Below, piece by piece: positions 36,425 to 48,345 of a DNA stretch of 64,000 nt; the stretch's first letter is position 1, and each line of letters starts with the position of its first letter. Origin of the DNA: Diospyros lotus (taxonomy: Eukaryota > Streptophyta > Magnoliopsida > Ericales > Ebenaceae); the NCBI RefSeq assembly GCF_014633365.1, contig NC_068344.1, positions 6,709,327 to 6,773,326 on the forward strand. Direction: 5' to 3'. The notes beneath the pieces were generated by a model that saw only the letters and a list, made by a program, of their open reading frames with translations, was not told the DNA's origin and did no database searches. Both the position numbers and the translations under genes were made by a program.

Positions 36425-38234
36425 TACTGGAATCTGGTTATACCCTGAATAACCATCAAGAAAACAGTAATAGTCATACCCAACAAGTCTCTCAAGCATT
36501 TGATCAAGAAAAGGTACAGAGAAATGATCTTTACAGGTTGCCCTATTCAGTTTTCTATAATCTATGCAAACTCTCCAACCAGTTACTGTCCTCATGGGAA
36601 TTAATTCATTATTCTCATTTTGCACAACAGTCATCCCACCCTTTTTAGGTACCACATGCACTAAACTAACCCGTGCACTATTAGAGATATGATAAACAAT
36701 TCTTGCATCTAACCATTTTAGAATTTCAGCCCTTAGTACTTCTTTTATATTAGGATTTAATCGTCTCTGATTTTCAATGGCAGGTTTATGGTTATCCTCC
36801 ATTAATATTTTATGCACACACACTGAAGGGCTAATCCCCCTAAGGTCAACAATTGTCCATCCCATGGCATTCTTTCTCAATCTCAAGACACACAACAGTT
36901 TTTCAAATTAACTATCAGATAAAGTAGCATTTACAATCATAGGTAAAGTATTATTTTCTCCTAAAAACACATACCTAAGATGCAGTGGTAATGGTTTCAA
37001 CTCAAGAACTAATGCCTGTACATTAGAAGGGGGAGTGAGTGGCTTACATTTTCCTAACTCTTCTAAATACCTACCTTTGTGCTTAAACTTAACACATGGA
37101 CTCTCCAAAGCAATCTCTACTTGTGCAATCTCTACATTGTCATCTCTCATTGTTCCTGCACACACTAAACAATTCTCAAGAGGTTTCTTAGGCATTTATG
37201 TCTTAAAAACCTCTATAGTTAACTCGTCAACATAATCTATTCTTAACACATGATCAATGAAAGAAGGATATTTATTTGCTTTAAATAGATCAAACTCTAC
37301 CTCTTCTTCACCTATTTTCAATGTTAACCTACCATTTTTCACATCAATAACAGCTCCTACTGTGGCTAAGAAAAGATGTCCAAGAATGATAGGAACTTCC
37401 ATGTCTTCATCCATATCCAAAACAATGAATTCAATTAGAATTATGAATTTTGTTACCTTCACAAGCACATTTTCTAGAATTCCCGATGGGTACTTCACCG
37501 ATTGATCAGATAACTATAAGGAAATGGTAGTTGGTTGGATCTGCTTAAGTCCAAATTTCATGCACACAGATAAAGGCATCAATGAAACACTCGCACCTAA
37601 ATCACACAAAGCTTTAGAAAAATCAATATCACCAATAGTACAAGGGATAGAAAAACTCTTTGGATCTCTCAGCTTTGGTGGTAGTTTCTTCTGAATCACA
37701 GCACTACATTCTTCAGTCAAGGCAATGGTCTTGTAATCCTCCAGCTTCCTTGTGTTTGACATAATTTCTTTCAAAAATTTTGCATAAGCGGGAATCTGTG
37801 CTAAAGCATCTGCAAATGGAATGTTAACGCGCAACTGCTTAAAAACTTCAAGAAATTTTTCAAATTGTTTGTCAACCTTATTCTGTTTTAAGCCTTTGAG
37901 AAAAAAGATAGGAGGAACATAAGGTTTAACATGTGGTATTAGGGATGGTGTCTCGTTCTGCTCATTCTTATCACTAATCTCAACATTATTCTTTTTATCA
38001 ACATTTCATGTAACATGTTTGCTACTTACCTCACCAAGTTGCATACCACTTCTCAATGTCACTGCCATGACTTCATCTCTTGGATTCACCTCAGTTTTGC
38101 TAGGCAATTTACCTTGATCTCTCGGATTTATGGCATTTGATATCTACCCCAATTGAACCTCTAGATTTCTGTTGAAACTGGCCATCTGGTCTACTTTTGC
38201 CTTCAGCTTTTCAAACATCTCCACAGTGGCATTC
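36425..38234 (-). pseudogene. Element C protease and N-terminal half of RT
   Basis: Read from 38234 down, one frame with internal stops encodes the linker after gag, an aspartic protease with CDLGASVSLMPLSV (about 37600; the DLGA form is usual for Athila/Tat), a spacer, and RT with the motifs VVPKKGG, RTVTGWRVCIDYRKLN and FLDGYSGYNQI. Phrases such as ELIPMRTVTGWRVCIDYRKL are diagnostic of the Athila/Tat branch of Ty3/Gypsy. Stops interrupt at about 37514, 37196 and 36908, all in one frame. RT ends abruptly after NQIPV at 36425 and runs into LTR sequence. The YxDD-like region, RNase H and integrase are absent from this arm but occur on the other. Confidence 0.9.
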
Positions 38235-38239
38235 GCTAA

Positions 38240-39714
38240 TGGTGGGTGTCGAATCCAACAAATAATAAATTCTTGCTTTTAAAAATGTAAATTGTGATAG
38301 TGATGAGCAAGGTCGTATCCACAAGGATTGGTTAGATTTATTCCTTTGAAAAATTAAAATAAATAGAAAAAAATGATTGGGGGTTTTGAAATTTGGAATT
38401 TGAACAATTTAAAATAAAACAAATGCAAGGATATCAATTAACAGAAAATCAGTTTAAGCAAGCATCCAGTCCAAGGTATAATCTTAGAGTTGATTTGAGA
38501 AATTGATCATTGATGCAAAAATAAAATCCTCTATTCTTTCATTAAATTGGTTATGGTTATTAACAAGCTCTAATAACCTATCCCTCCTTACTTTGATGAT
38601 AATCAAGACAAGCTCATTGATTATTTTTCTTGTTAATAAACAACCCTAAACAAGGTCTTAAGGTTTAATTTATCAACAACTTTAATTACTAGAAAGACAA
38701 CCAATTCTAATCAATGAATACACAAACTCGATTCATTTAAGCTAGATTATATATCTCCTTAACATAAATTGAAGATTTATCCGTAATCAATTATGTTAAT
38801 TGCCACCAATATTAGAGCATCTAAACAATTACGGATTCAAATTTCTAATTGGTGATATATTGTTCTGACAATTATACAACGGGTCCTTTATATTAATTAA
38901 TTGAAACAATAATTTCAACAAACATAAAAGATATATAAATAGAGAAAGAATAAGAGAATAATAAAAATCAATTCGATCTCATAATTTTTGCAGAATCAAA
39001 ACTTCGATTATTCTTGTACTGGAATAAGAGTTTAGCAATCCATTAAAAGTAAAAGAAAACACCTAAGAAAGAGAGAAAAAGAGCCATTTGAGGGAGAAGA
39101 GAACAAGCGCCCTGTGTCGTCCGTTCTTCCCTGCGTGCGAGGACTCTTTTCCAATTCCCCAATTTGGCGCTCCCGTGTGTTCCTCTTAATTTCGCCGCCT
39201 CTATGTTCTTTTCTCCTTGCCCATAATATATTATTAATATATATTCACAGTGCCCTAGCCTTCTCCAAATTGAACATGGGCCCCACTTCAATTGGTTATG
39301 CAATTTGGCCCTTCTTGGGCCTTCAAACGCCGCTTCAATCTCCAATTAGCCTTTATTATTTAATGTTATATGGCATGGCCTTCTATATAATAATATATAA
39401 ATGCATGCACATGCCACCCTCCAATTTTCTTTAATTCCACCTTCAAAGCTGGACTTCACGGCTTCATTGATTGCATTCCTACAAAAAGAATATATAAAAA
39501 ATTCAAATAAGAAAAATAACAAAAGAAAAATTAAATAAAATATATATAATAACAAGAATGAAATTTATTTTTTTATTTTTAAACATAATTTATTAAATTT
39601 TTCCATTAATGTCTTATATATAAAATATTATTATAAACAAGCACTATAAGACCTAAAAGATGTTAAATAAACTAAATGTTAGGAGAATAAAATTATAAAA
39701 TTATGAATTTATCA
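38240..39714 (+). mobile_element. Solo LTR E (1,475 bp) inserted in element C
   Basis: TG...CA ends (tggtgggtgtcgaatcc ... gaatttatca) with a perfect 5-bp duplication gctaa (38235-38239 and 39715-39719). The start, with gtgtcgaatccaac followed by a 'caaggtcgtatccacaagg' block, is typical of Athila/Tat-type LTRs. The TATA box tatataaatag at 38932-38942 supports plus orientation. It separates gag from the protease region. No PBS or PPT is attached. Confidence 0.9.
38932..38942 (+). promoter_or_regulatory. TATA box of solo LTR E
   Basis: tatataaatag followed by a GA-rich leader; the probable transcription start region of the former element. Confidence 0.5.
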
Positions 39715-39719
39715 GCTAA

Positions 39720-40811
39720 CTTTTCAATTGCCAACTCCCAAGACGACTTGCTTCCTGATTGCTATTGCATCACTTCTTGAGGTCTCAGTTGAAAACCAGG
39801 AGAATTGTTAGGCCTAAAATTACTACTGCCACCCTGATCCCTTTAGGAAAAATTGGGGTGATTTCTCTAACCTATATTGTAGTTGTTAGAAAATGGGTTA
39901 TTTTGCTGGTTCTACCTATTAGAATTTGAAATATACTGAGCTTGCTCAACCTGCATACAATCAGAATTCAAGTGAGCATTCTCATACCAATCACAATTAC
40001 TGGCAAAATTGAAATTAGAATAAACAATATTGACATTCCCCAACTTATCAAACATTTTTACAAGATTGTCTACCTTGGCGTTTAACATATTAATGCCATC
40101 AACTTCATACATACTTGAGGCTTTCTTAGGCATACCTCTCTCAGTAGACCATTAATAATTGTTGCAAGTCATTTCTTCAAGCAGCTCATAAGCATCTTCT
40201 ATAGACTTACCCATTAGTGCACTCCCTGCAGCAGTTTCTATAGTGATTCTAATTGAATGAGATAGACCATTATAGAATGTCTGCACAATCAACCAATCAG
40301 GAAGACCATGGTGTGGACACCGTCTTTGCAATTCCTTAAACCTTTTCCATGCCTCATACAAAGATTCACCATCAAATTGAACAAAACTAGTAATATCATT
40401 TCTAAGTTTAACAGTCTTACCTAGTAGAAAATACTTACTCAAGAATGCTTGTGATACGGCTGCCCATGTGGTAAATGAATTTGGAGCTTTTGAATTCAAC
40501 CACACCTTGGCCTTATCTCTCAATGAAAAAGGAAACAGTCTCAGTCTGATTGCATCCTCACCAACGTCGTTCATTTTGATGGTGTCGCATATCTCTAAAA
40601 AGTTTGCTAAGTGTGCATTAAGATTTTCAATTGGATTTCCACCAAACTGCCCCTGCTGAACCATTTGAATTAGTCCTGGTTTGATTTCAAATTTATTGGC
40701 ATTGACTGCTGGTCTCAGTATGCTGGCTTGAGCTCTAATTGGGTCTGGCATGGCATAATTACGTAGCAATCTCTGATTTTGCTCTTGGTTCTGGTTGTGA
40801 TTTTCTGCCAT
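39720..40811 (-). pseudogene. Element C gag (capsid) with stops
   Basis: It starts at ATG 40811 (MAENHNQNQEQ). The upstream codons of the longer open frame belong to inserted LTR F. Capsid signatures: KFEIKPGLIQMVQ, FGGNPIENLNAHLANFLEIC, IRLRLFPFSLRDKAKVWLN and RRCPHHGLPDW, all usual for Athila/Tat gag. A TAA in place of a Gln codon follows CNNY at about 40152; the frame continues with MPKKASSMYEV... (40133-39912) and a further Asn/Pro-rich part with more stops to 39720, where solo LTR E intervenes. It would form the particle shell in an active element. Confidence 0.9.
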
Positions 40812-40814
40812 GAC

Positions 40815-42465
40815 TGTAATAACCCATGTGTAGAGAAGGTTGACACGTAATTTCAATGAGTTTAGAACACCGAAAAGTTGGTTTTATAGCAATTTCAAGT
40901 ACCGAATCGACTGTAGGGAATGCCTTGGAGTGAAATTATCTAAAGAAAATTATATGGTCTCGACGAGCGTATCGAGATAGGATTTATGGCATCGAAAGAA
41001 ATCGAATTCGGAACAGTTTTCGGTATAGCTAAAATATAGCTATCATTTAGGCTATAAAACCGAATCGTTGTAGGAGGTTCCCGAAAAATTAATGGAACCC
41101 TAAGGGGGCTCCGGTTTTACGTAACGAGCAACCCTTCAGTGGTTTCAGGATGAAACAACAGCCGGTGAAGACACCGGGGCGAAATCGTCTTTTTAACTAA
41201 GTTTCGAAATTATTAATTTTGTGTTTTCAGTATTAAAATGAAATTTAATCCAGTGTTTGAGGGAATAATTGAAATTATGGAGTTGCCCAAGTGATATTAG
41301 GGTAAAATAGAGGTTTAATATGTAATTTTTATAATGTAATATATAAATTTATATATATATATATATATCTATACACAGAACATAGCGCGAGAGTGGCTAT
41401 GGCCAGCTTCTGTGAAGCTTTAATGGCCGAGATTTCTGGCTGAAAATTAGGAGATTGTGGCAGCGGGATTTAAGGAAAATGTGAATAGGTAGCGTATGAA
41501 GATCTAGAGCAATTAATGTGGAGTAGCGACCAAGGCAGGGACGTGTATAAATAGGGTGCTTTCGGCCGAGAGAAAGGCAGAGGAAGCTCGAGCTTGAGCT
41601 CGAGAGAGATGAGAGAGATGGAAGAGGGTTCAGGGAGGCGCAAGGAAGCAGCGGAAGTGGCCAAAGTTAGCCGCAAGAGGTGGATAGCAACCATGGCCGC
41701 AAGCCGCGGCCATGGCAGCTCGAGCTCGAAGCTCTCAAGCTATGGGTCGGCCAATGGAGGGCAAGCTAGCGAGTAGGAGCAGCCGCGGTGACGCTAGGGG
41801 TGTGCGACGATGGACGGTAGGCTCGATGGAAGCCGAGGCAAGGGGCGACCGCTCGAGGAAAGTTGCAGGCGGCCATGGCCGCAAGCTGGACGCGAGCTCC
41901 AGCAAGCCACCGCGATGGCAGCTCGCGGCGACGGCAGTGTTCGGTAGCAGCAGCTGCATCGGAGGTCGGCGGGGGTGTGGGCAGCAGCCGACGAGGCTGG
42001 AGGAAGCCGCAATGGCGGCTGGCGGCAGGCGGAGCTGTGCGCGCATGAAGCTGGTTCATGGGTCACGTAGGGAAGAAGGAACAGAGGCGCGGTGCAGAGA
42101 GAAGAAAGAAGAAGAAGAAGAAAAAGAGAAGGAAGAAGAAGAAGAAGAAAGAAGGAAAAGAAGGAAGAAGAAGAAGAAGTTTCAGGGTTCGCGCGGGAAG
42201 CAGGGGAGAGGAGGAGGAAGAAGAAGAGAGGGAGAAAGAAGAAAAGAAAAAGAAAAAGAAAAGAAAGAAAAGAAAAGAAAATAGGAAAAATGATGGGAAA
42301 AATTCTAGAAAAATCCTGAAAAATAGGAAATTATGTTTTGGTGATATCCCGGAGATTTTGGTGAGAAAAACGACTCAGGCACGCTTTTCGAGAATATTGC
42401 ACGCAAATCGAGGAAATCGGAGATGGAGGTGGAGGAATGTTGGCACGTGAAGTGTGGAAGGTTTT
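40815..42465 (+). mobile_element. LTR-like fragment F, truncated on the right
   Basis: It begins TGTAATAACCC three bases from the gag ATG of element C. It has a clear TATA box (tataaata, 41546-41553), a GC-rich leader with (GAA)n (42100-42290) and a 'gatatcccggagattttggtgag' type segment like the post-leader of Gypsy LTRs. The candidate target duplication atgac (40810-40814) has no partner on the right, so the 3' end is lost or rearranged near 42465. Arg/Lys- and Ala-rich frames at 41594-42450 are composition artefacts. Confidence 0.6.
41546..41553 (+). promoter_or_regulatory. TATA box of LTR F
   Basis: tataaata in the context gacgtg...gggtgc, about 30 bp upstream of a purine-rich start region; a classic LTR promoter layout. 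Confidence 0.6.
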
Positions 42466-43134
42466 TAAGAGATTTTTTTTATTGTTTATTATTATTTTTT
42501 TATTTTATTATATATATATATATATAGTTTACAATCAAATATATATAAATAAAGTTGAGAATAGTGGGTTGCCAGCAACCCAGTTGACGTTATTATTTTT
42601 TTTATTTTTTAATTTATATATATATATTCTTTTAATCAAATATATAACAATTAAAATAGAAGATAAAATACACGAATGCAGAAATTACAAAACTAAAATA
42701 AAACAAATAAAAATATAAATAACATCAAAAACTTTAACAGAAAGTAAGTTATTATTATTTAACAGATTATTATTATTTAACAGAAAGTGGGCGACAGAAA
42801 GCGAGTGGAAATTGGGAGTTCTTGCACGAGGATTGAGGCAGCAACAATTGAATGAGTAGGTTATAGAAGGCTACTCTTCTCAATCACTCGATGGCCGACC
42901 CATTATTTTTTTTATATATTTTTTTATTCAAATATATAACAATGAAATAAAATGGAGAGTGAACACACAAACGTAGAATAGAAAATTAATAAGAAATATT
43001 AAAAATACAACTTATATACTAACATGTACACAAAAGATAAAATATGTAAAATTAAAAGAAAAAAATTAATACAAAATAAAACAAGTTTAAATTAACAAAC
43101 AAGTTATTTGATATTGATATTATCAATTGTCGAG
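42466..43134 (-). other. Probable 5' leader of element C minus arm, AT-rich repeats
   Basis: It lies between the PBS (43135-43152, minus) and the gag start, apart from F. Degenerate repeats of 'attcaaatatataacaat(t/g)aaa' with following acacgaa..gcagaa phrases occur at 42630-42700 and 42930-42990. No coding potential. Confidence 0.5.
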
Positions 43135-43152
43135 TCTCCGGTAACGGTGTCA
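43135..43152 (-). other. Primer binding site, tRNA-Asp (element C)
   Basis: The complement tgacaccgttaccggaga differs at four positions from TGGCGCCGTTGCCGGGGA, the complement of plant tRNA-Asp 3' end; Athila/Tat elements often use this primer. On the minus strand it is preceded by CATCA plus six bases, the normal LTR-end/PBS spacing, but instead of the LTR the neighbouring sequence is RT of the other arm. Confidence 0.8.
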
Positions 43153-43158
43153 AAAATT

Positions 43159-44180
43159 TGATGGTGATTTTTTCTAATCATGGATGATTTTTGTTTTTGG
43201 CTCTTCTTTTGATGGTTGTTTAGCTAATTTGTCTCAAGTTTTGCAGCGTTGTGAAGAATCAAATTTGATTTTGAACTAGGAAAAGTGTCATTTCATGGTG
43301 CAGGAAGATTTTAGGTCATAAAATTTTCGCAAGGGGAATTGAGGTGGATAGGGCAAAGATTGATATTATTGAAAAACTACCACCACCTACTAATATGAAG
43401 GGAGTTAGGAGTTTCCTTGAGCATATAGGATTTTATCGACATTTTATCAAAGATTTTTCTAAAATTACTAAACCTTTGTGTAACCTGTTGAATAAGGACG
43501 TTGTCTTTGATTTTGATACTGATTGTTTAAATGCTTTCAACAAGTTGAAAAATGAGTTAGTGTCGGCACCTATCATGGCACCTCCGGATTAGAGCTTGCC
43601 ATTCAAATTAATGTGTGATGCAAGCGATTTTGCTTTGGGAGTTGTTCTTGGTCAATGAAGAAACAGGAAGTTGCATGTTATTTATTATACTAGTAGAGTT
43701 TTAAATGATGCTCAATTGAATTATGCAACTACTGAAAAAGAATTACTTGTTGTTGTGTTTACTTTTGATAAATTTCAATCTTATCTTATAAGTTCCAAGG
43801 TGATCGTGTATACAGACCATTCAGCAATCAGGTACCTATTGACCAAGAAAGATGCCAAACCACGTCTGATTCGGTGGGTTTTGTTGTTGCAAGAATTTGA
43901 CATTGACATCCGGGACAAGAAAGGCATGAAAATTATGGTGGCAGATCACTTGTCTAGATTGGAGGTGCAATCCCAAGCCTATGAGGTGCCAATTAATGAT
44001 TACTTCCCCGATGAACAGTTACTAGCACTATTGATGGTTTCTTGGTATGCTGATTTAGTAAATTACCTGGTGAGTGGCGTTATTTCTCTTTGCATGAGTT
44101 ACCATCAAAAAGAAAAAGTTCTTGTGGGATGTGAAGCAGTATTTCTGGGAAAAGCCACTGTTATACAAGTATTATGCTAA
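43159..44180 (+). pseudogene. Element C C-terminal half of RT and RNase H
   Basis: It begins with codons resembling MVIFS and then MDDF (43180-43191), the Asp pair of the RT active site, after a small internal deletion. RT thumb and connection follow (IDIIEKLPPPTNMKGVRSFL, GFYRHFIKDFSKI), then RNase H ([61 protein letters not shown]). Stops at 43590 and about 43657 interrupt one frame, and a frameshift follows near 44080. The sequence complements the minus arm, which stops at DGYSGYNQI; roughly 40-50 codons of RT (estimate from family layout) are missing between the two. Confidence 0.9.
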
Positions 44181-46612
44181 TGGCATGATTAGAATATGTG
44201 TGCCAGAAGAGGAGATTTGAGATATCCTTGATCATTGCCATTCCCTAGAGTGCGGTGGACATTTTAGTACCCCTAAGATGGTGGCAAAGATATGGCAGTC
44301 CGGGTTCTATTGGCCAACCATGTACCAAGATGCTAGGCACACTACAAAAAAAATAATTTTTAGTCGCGATTTTTTTGGCATTTAGCGGCGGTTTTCAAAA
44401 CCGCCACTGATACAGTCGTCCGCAGCATTTTTTATCAACCGCTAGTATAACTGCCGCTAAGTGATATTTTTAGTAGCGGTTTGAAAACCGTCGCAATTAG
44501 CGGCGGTTTTTTAAATTTAGCAATTTAATTGAATTTAATATTAAATTATTTAATTTAATTATCAAAAATAATTTAGCGGCGATTTCTTTTTAAATTTTTT
44601 GCGACGATTTTGAAACCGCCACAATTTACCGCATGTAAGCCAAAAGCAAGGGCGCACCAGGCCCTGTCCCTGCACGCGCCCGCCCGCCCGCCCACCCACC
44701 CACCCACCCACCCGCTCACCCACTGTGCCTACTAGAATAAATTCCAACAAATGTAATCCTCTCCAAGTTTCATACACGCGTACACGCGCGAAGTTAGCTG
44801 ATCTGCAAAGTCACCTTGTAATATACTCGCGTATATTAATTATAAAGTAATCGAATCACTATTTTTCAGAATTCACTTTGCATCCACAAACTCAAGTTTT
44901 TTTAAATTACACTTAGCCCCAAATTAAATAAAATAAAGAAATAATTTTATTTTTTATTGAATTGAATTGAATTAAATTAAATTAAATTAATTGAACTCTC
45001 AAAACACCTAAAAAAGAGTTAATATATTAACTTAATTAATTGAACATAAAATGTTTTAAACCAATTAATTAAATTAAATAAATTAATTGATTAATTAATT
45101 TAAAATTAATTAATTAACTGATAGATTTAAAATAAATAAATTATTTAATTTAATTGAATGAAATTAAATAAATTAATTGATTAAAACATAAAAAAATTTA
45201 GATTATTTTGTAAAATTTTATTTTATTTTTAAATTATTTTTTTTTGAAATTTAATTTTTTATTTTTTATTATTGAATTTTGCCACCGCTAATTTTTTTTT
45301 AATTTTTTATATTATTGAATTTTGCGGCGATTTTGACAAAACTGCCGCTAAATTTAATTTTTGATTTTTTTATTATTGAATTTTGTAGCGATTTCAACAA
45401 AGCCGTCGCTAAATTTAATTTTTAATTTTTTTATTATTGAATTTTGTGGCGATTTCGACAAAATCATCGCTAAATTTAATTTTATAATTTTAATTAATTA
45501 ATTTTGCGATGATTTTTGGAAATCGACGCAAAAAACCCATTTTTTTGTAGTGGCAGTATGTGGTCAATTGTGACAGATGTCAACGAATGGGTAACATCAC
45601 AAAAAGGAATGAGATGCCTTTGACTAGTATGATGGACGTGGGACTATTTGATGTGTGGGGAATAAACTTCATGGGCCTATTTCCGTTATCCTTCAATAAT
45701 CAGTACATTCTAGTCGCTGTGGACTGTGTCTCCAAATGGGTTGAAGCTATTCCGACCCAAACAAATGACTCTCGGGTGGTGATGAAATTCATGAAGAATA
45801 ACATCTTTTCCAGATTTGGAGTTCCTAGAGCTATTGTTAATGATGAAGGTTCTCACTTTTACAACCGGTCCTTTGACACATTGTTAAGCAAGTATAGAGT
45901 AACACAGAAGGTTGCACTTGTTTATCATCTGTAAGTGAATGGGTAAGTAAAACTAGCCAACCGGGAGCTAAAGCATATTCTGGAGAAGACTATGAATCGT
46001 TCAAGGAATAATTGGGCTACCAAATTGGATGGTGCACTTTGGGCGTACCGGACAGCTTTCAAGACACCTGTAGGCATGTCACCATATAGACTGGTCTTTG
46101 GGAAGTCTTGCCACCTACCAATTGAGTTGGAGCACAAAGCATACTAGGTTATTCAAAAGCTAAACATGGATTTGAAGGCTGTAGGAGGGAAGAGATTATT
46201 ATAATTGAGTGAGTTGGAAGAGTTTAGGTTGAATGCTTATGAGAATGCCAAGCTCTACAAAGAAATGACCAAGTATTTGCATGACAAGTATATCTTGAAG
46301 AGAAATTTCGAGATTGGGCAACAAGTACTTTTTAACTCACGATTGAAATTATTCCCGGGCAAGCTTCGGTCTAGGTGGTCTGAGCCATTCATGGTGACAA
46401 AGGTGTATCCTTGTGGAGTAGTTGAGGTTCATAGCGAAGCCACTGGTGCATTTAAAGTAAATGGGCAGCGATTGAAGCTGTATTTTGTGGGCGATGTGGT
46501 ACCCAAAGGAGTCACTTACTCCTTGAAAGACCCCAACAAGCGCTTCTTGGGAGGCAACACAAGCTCTTTTCCCTTTTTGTTTTTATTATTTCTTTTTAGT
46601 TTTGTTGAATAG
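44181..46612 (+). pseudogene. Element C integrase, split by CACTA element G
   Basis: The zinc-binding part (HCHSLECGGHFSTPKM, WQSGFYWPTMYQDAR) ends at 44339. The frame resumes after the CACTA element with [14 protein letters not shown] (45556 onwards). The catalytic core shows DVWGINFMG, where the first catalytic Asp is Asn, VNDEGSHF with the second Asp, and [11 protein letters not shown] with the Glu. The C-terminal part reads [21 protein letters not shown] (SEPF here) and NGQRLKLYF. Stops occur at about 45932, 46146 and 46200. It would have inserted the cDNA; this copy cannot be active. Confidence 0.9.
44340..45552. mobile_element. CACTA element G, non-autonomous (1,213 bp)
   Basis: It starts cactacaaaaaaaataat and ends catttttttgtagtg. 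The target repeat gca flanks it (44337-44339 and 45553-45555), exactly splitting the integrase zinc finger. Subterminal motifs agcggcggttttcaaaaccg occur near the left end. About four tandem units of roughly 61 bp (attattgaattttg(c/t)(g/a)gcgattt...) lie at 45255-45490. A cccg/ccca tetranucleotide run is at 44677-44720. No transposase. Confidence 0.92.
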
Positions 46613-47638
46613 ATATGGCGAATAACCTATTCTTGTGATGTTGTGCAGGTTTAGAAGAAAGGAAAATAAAGACGATTCAGTTTGAACTAGCATAGATATT
46701 CGTAGTGTTCAATTATGTGGCTAGAGGAGTATTCATTTTTCACTCTTTCACATTTGAGGACAATATGTTAAATAAGTTTGGGGGGTGGATTTATTAATTG
46801 TTGATATATGTTATTTGTTTTGCTTGGGTGTTTTGATGTGAAAAGGTTTCTTTTTTTGCAAAACTTATATCAAGTGCATATTTGTCCAACTCCCCTAGAC
46901 TAGAAAATTTGTGAAAGATAAAATAAATAGAACCTGTTATTTGGAATCATGACTTGCACTTGGGTTCTTTATTGTGTTTGACGTTGAGTCTTTGATTTGG
47001 AATGGACAATATCTTATAAAGAAAGATTAAGCATACTTGGGTTTCAAGATCGTTGAAGTACATGTTCTTTGCGAAATTCTGTGAGTTGTGTGACTATGCA
47101 TGAAAGATAAATCTAATGTTTTTCTTGTAATTATTCCTTCTGAGCTAGGCCTAAATAGGGTTTAAGTAAATGGGGTGAAAAATGTTGAGCGAGATGGAGC
47201 ATAAAATGCACTCGTTCAGTCAACAAAAAAATAAATAATAAATAATAAAAATAAATAAAAATGAGATGAAGCATAAAATGCACTCATTCAAAAAAAAAAA
47301 AGATAGAAAAAGAAAATCCTACTTTGCTACCTTTGTTTGTAGTAGTGAGAATGAATGGTTGCAAGGATGGTTGTTGCAATATTTGATCGTGTGGGATACA
47401 TGACAAGGCATGATTGAGTTTAGAGTTTTGTATGGATTCTTGAACTTGGGAATGTAAGTATGCTTAGTTTTCTTTATTTGCTATTGTTGCATTTTGGATT
47501 GAAGATTTAGATGTGGGCATAATAAAGGATTAGAATGTGATGAATGATTCCAAATATATGTTTTGTGCTTTGAGTATAGAATTTCTTTTATTTGCTTGAG
47601 CACAAGCAATAATTCAAGTTTGGGGTGCGCCAAAAACT
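46613..47638 (+). other. Element C 3' tail with two PPT-like sites
   Basis: Non-coding stretch between integrase and the right LTR. 'aagtttggggggtgg' (46777) and 'aagtttggggtgcgcc' (about 47617) are repeated purine-rich sites of the type found before Athila/Tat LTRs; the second adjoins the LTR start at 47639. A 'gagatggagcataaaatgcactc' phrase is duplicated (47190-47210 and 47265-47285). Confidence 0.6.
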
Positions 47639-48345
47639 TGATGAGAATTTTTCGCAAGTGTACGGATTGCACAAGTAATAGAGTAGTGAGTAGGATATCG
47701 TTTCCACGAGTATTGGGTGATAATTACAAAAATTATATTAACTCAAATGTTATTTAAACAATTGATTAATGGGGATTAATTAGCAAAATAAAATTGTAAT
47801 ATCCCAAAAAAAAAAACAAAATAATAGGAATAATAATAATATAACCATAATAATAATAAATGAAAAAAATGAACTTAAATCAATTGTGTGCACTGTGCTC
47901 GTGTGCGTGGAAGCTGTGGAATGGCTAGTGGCCATGTTTTTCAAAGAAGAACAGAGAGTGAGAGATTGAGATTGGGAAAAAGAAAGAGAGCTGATGCGAG
48001 AGAGAGAGAGAGAGCTCAGCCCAGAGGGAGAGATCGAGATCGAGACCGAGAGAGTGAGAAAGAGAGATGGAATGAGGGAGAGAGGGTGGTGGCAGCCATG
48101 GAAGCTTCGAGTGAAGCTCGGCCATGGCCGCCCAGCGAAGCGACAGCAGCCGAGAGGGAGCGACGCGAGCAGCGGCAGTGGCAGTGGCAGCAAGCGCGGT
48201 GGCACGCGGAGGCCGGCTAGGGGCGGGCGAGGGTAGCGCTGGTCGAGGCGACGACTGGTGGAGCTCGGCCGCGACAGGCGGCCGCTGGTGCGCTGTTGCA
48301 GGAAGAAGAAGGAAGCCGCGGCCGCGCGGAAAAAGAAGAAGAAGG

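Noticed and set aside
44181..46612. A functional integrase supplied by element C
   Set aside because: The first catalytic Asp is Asn, there are several stops and a CACTA insertion splits the zinc finger.
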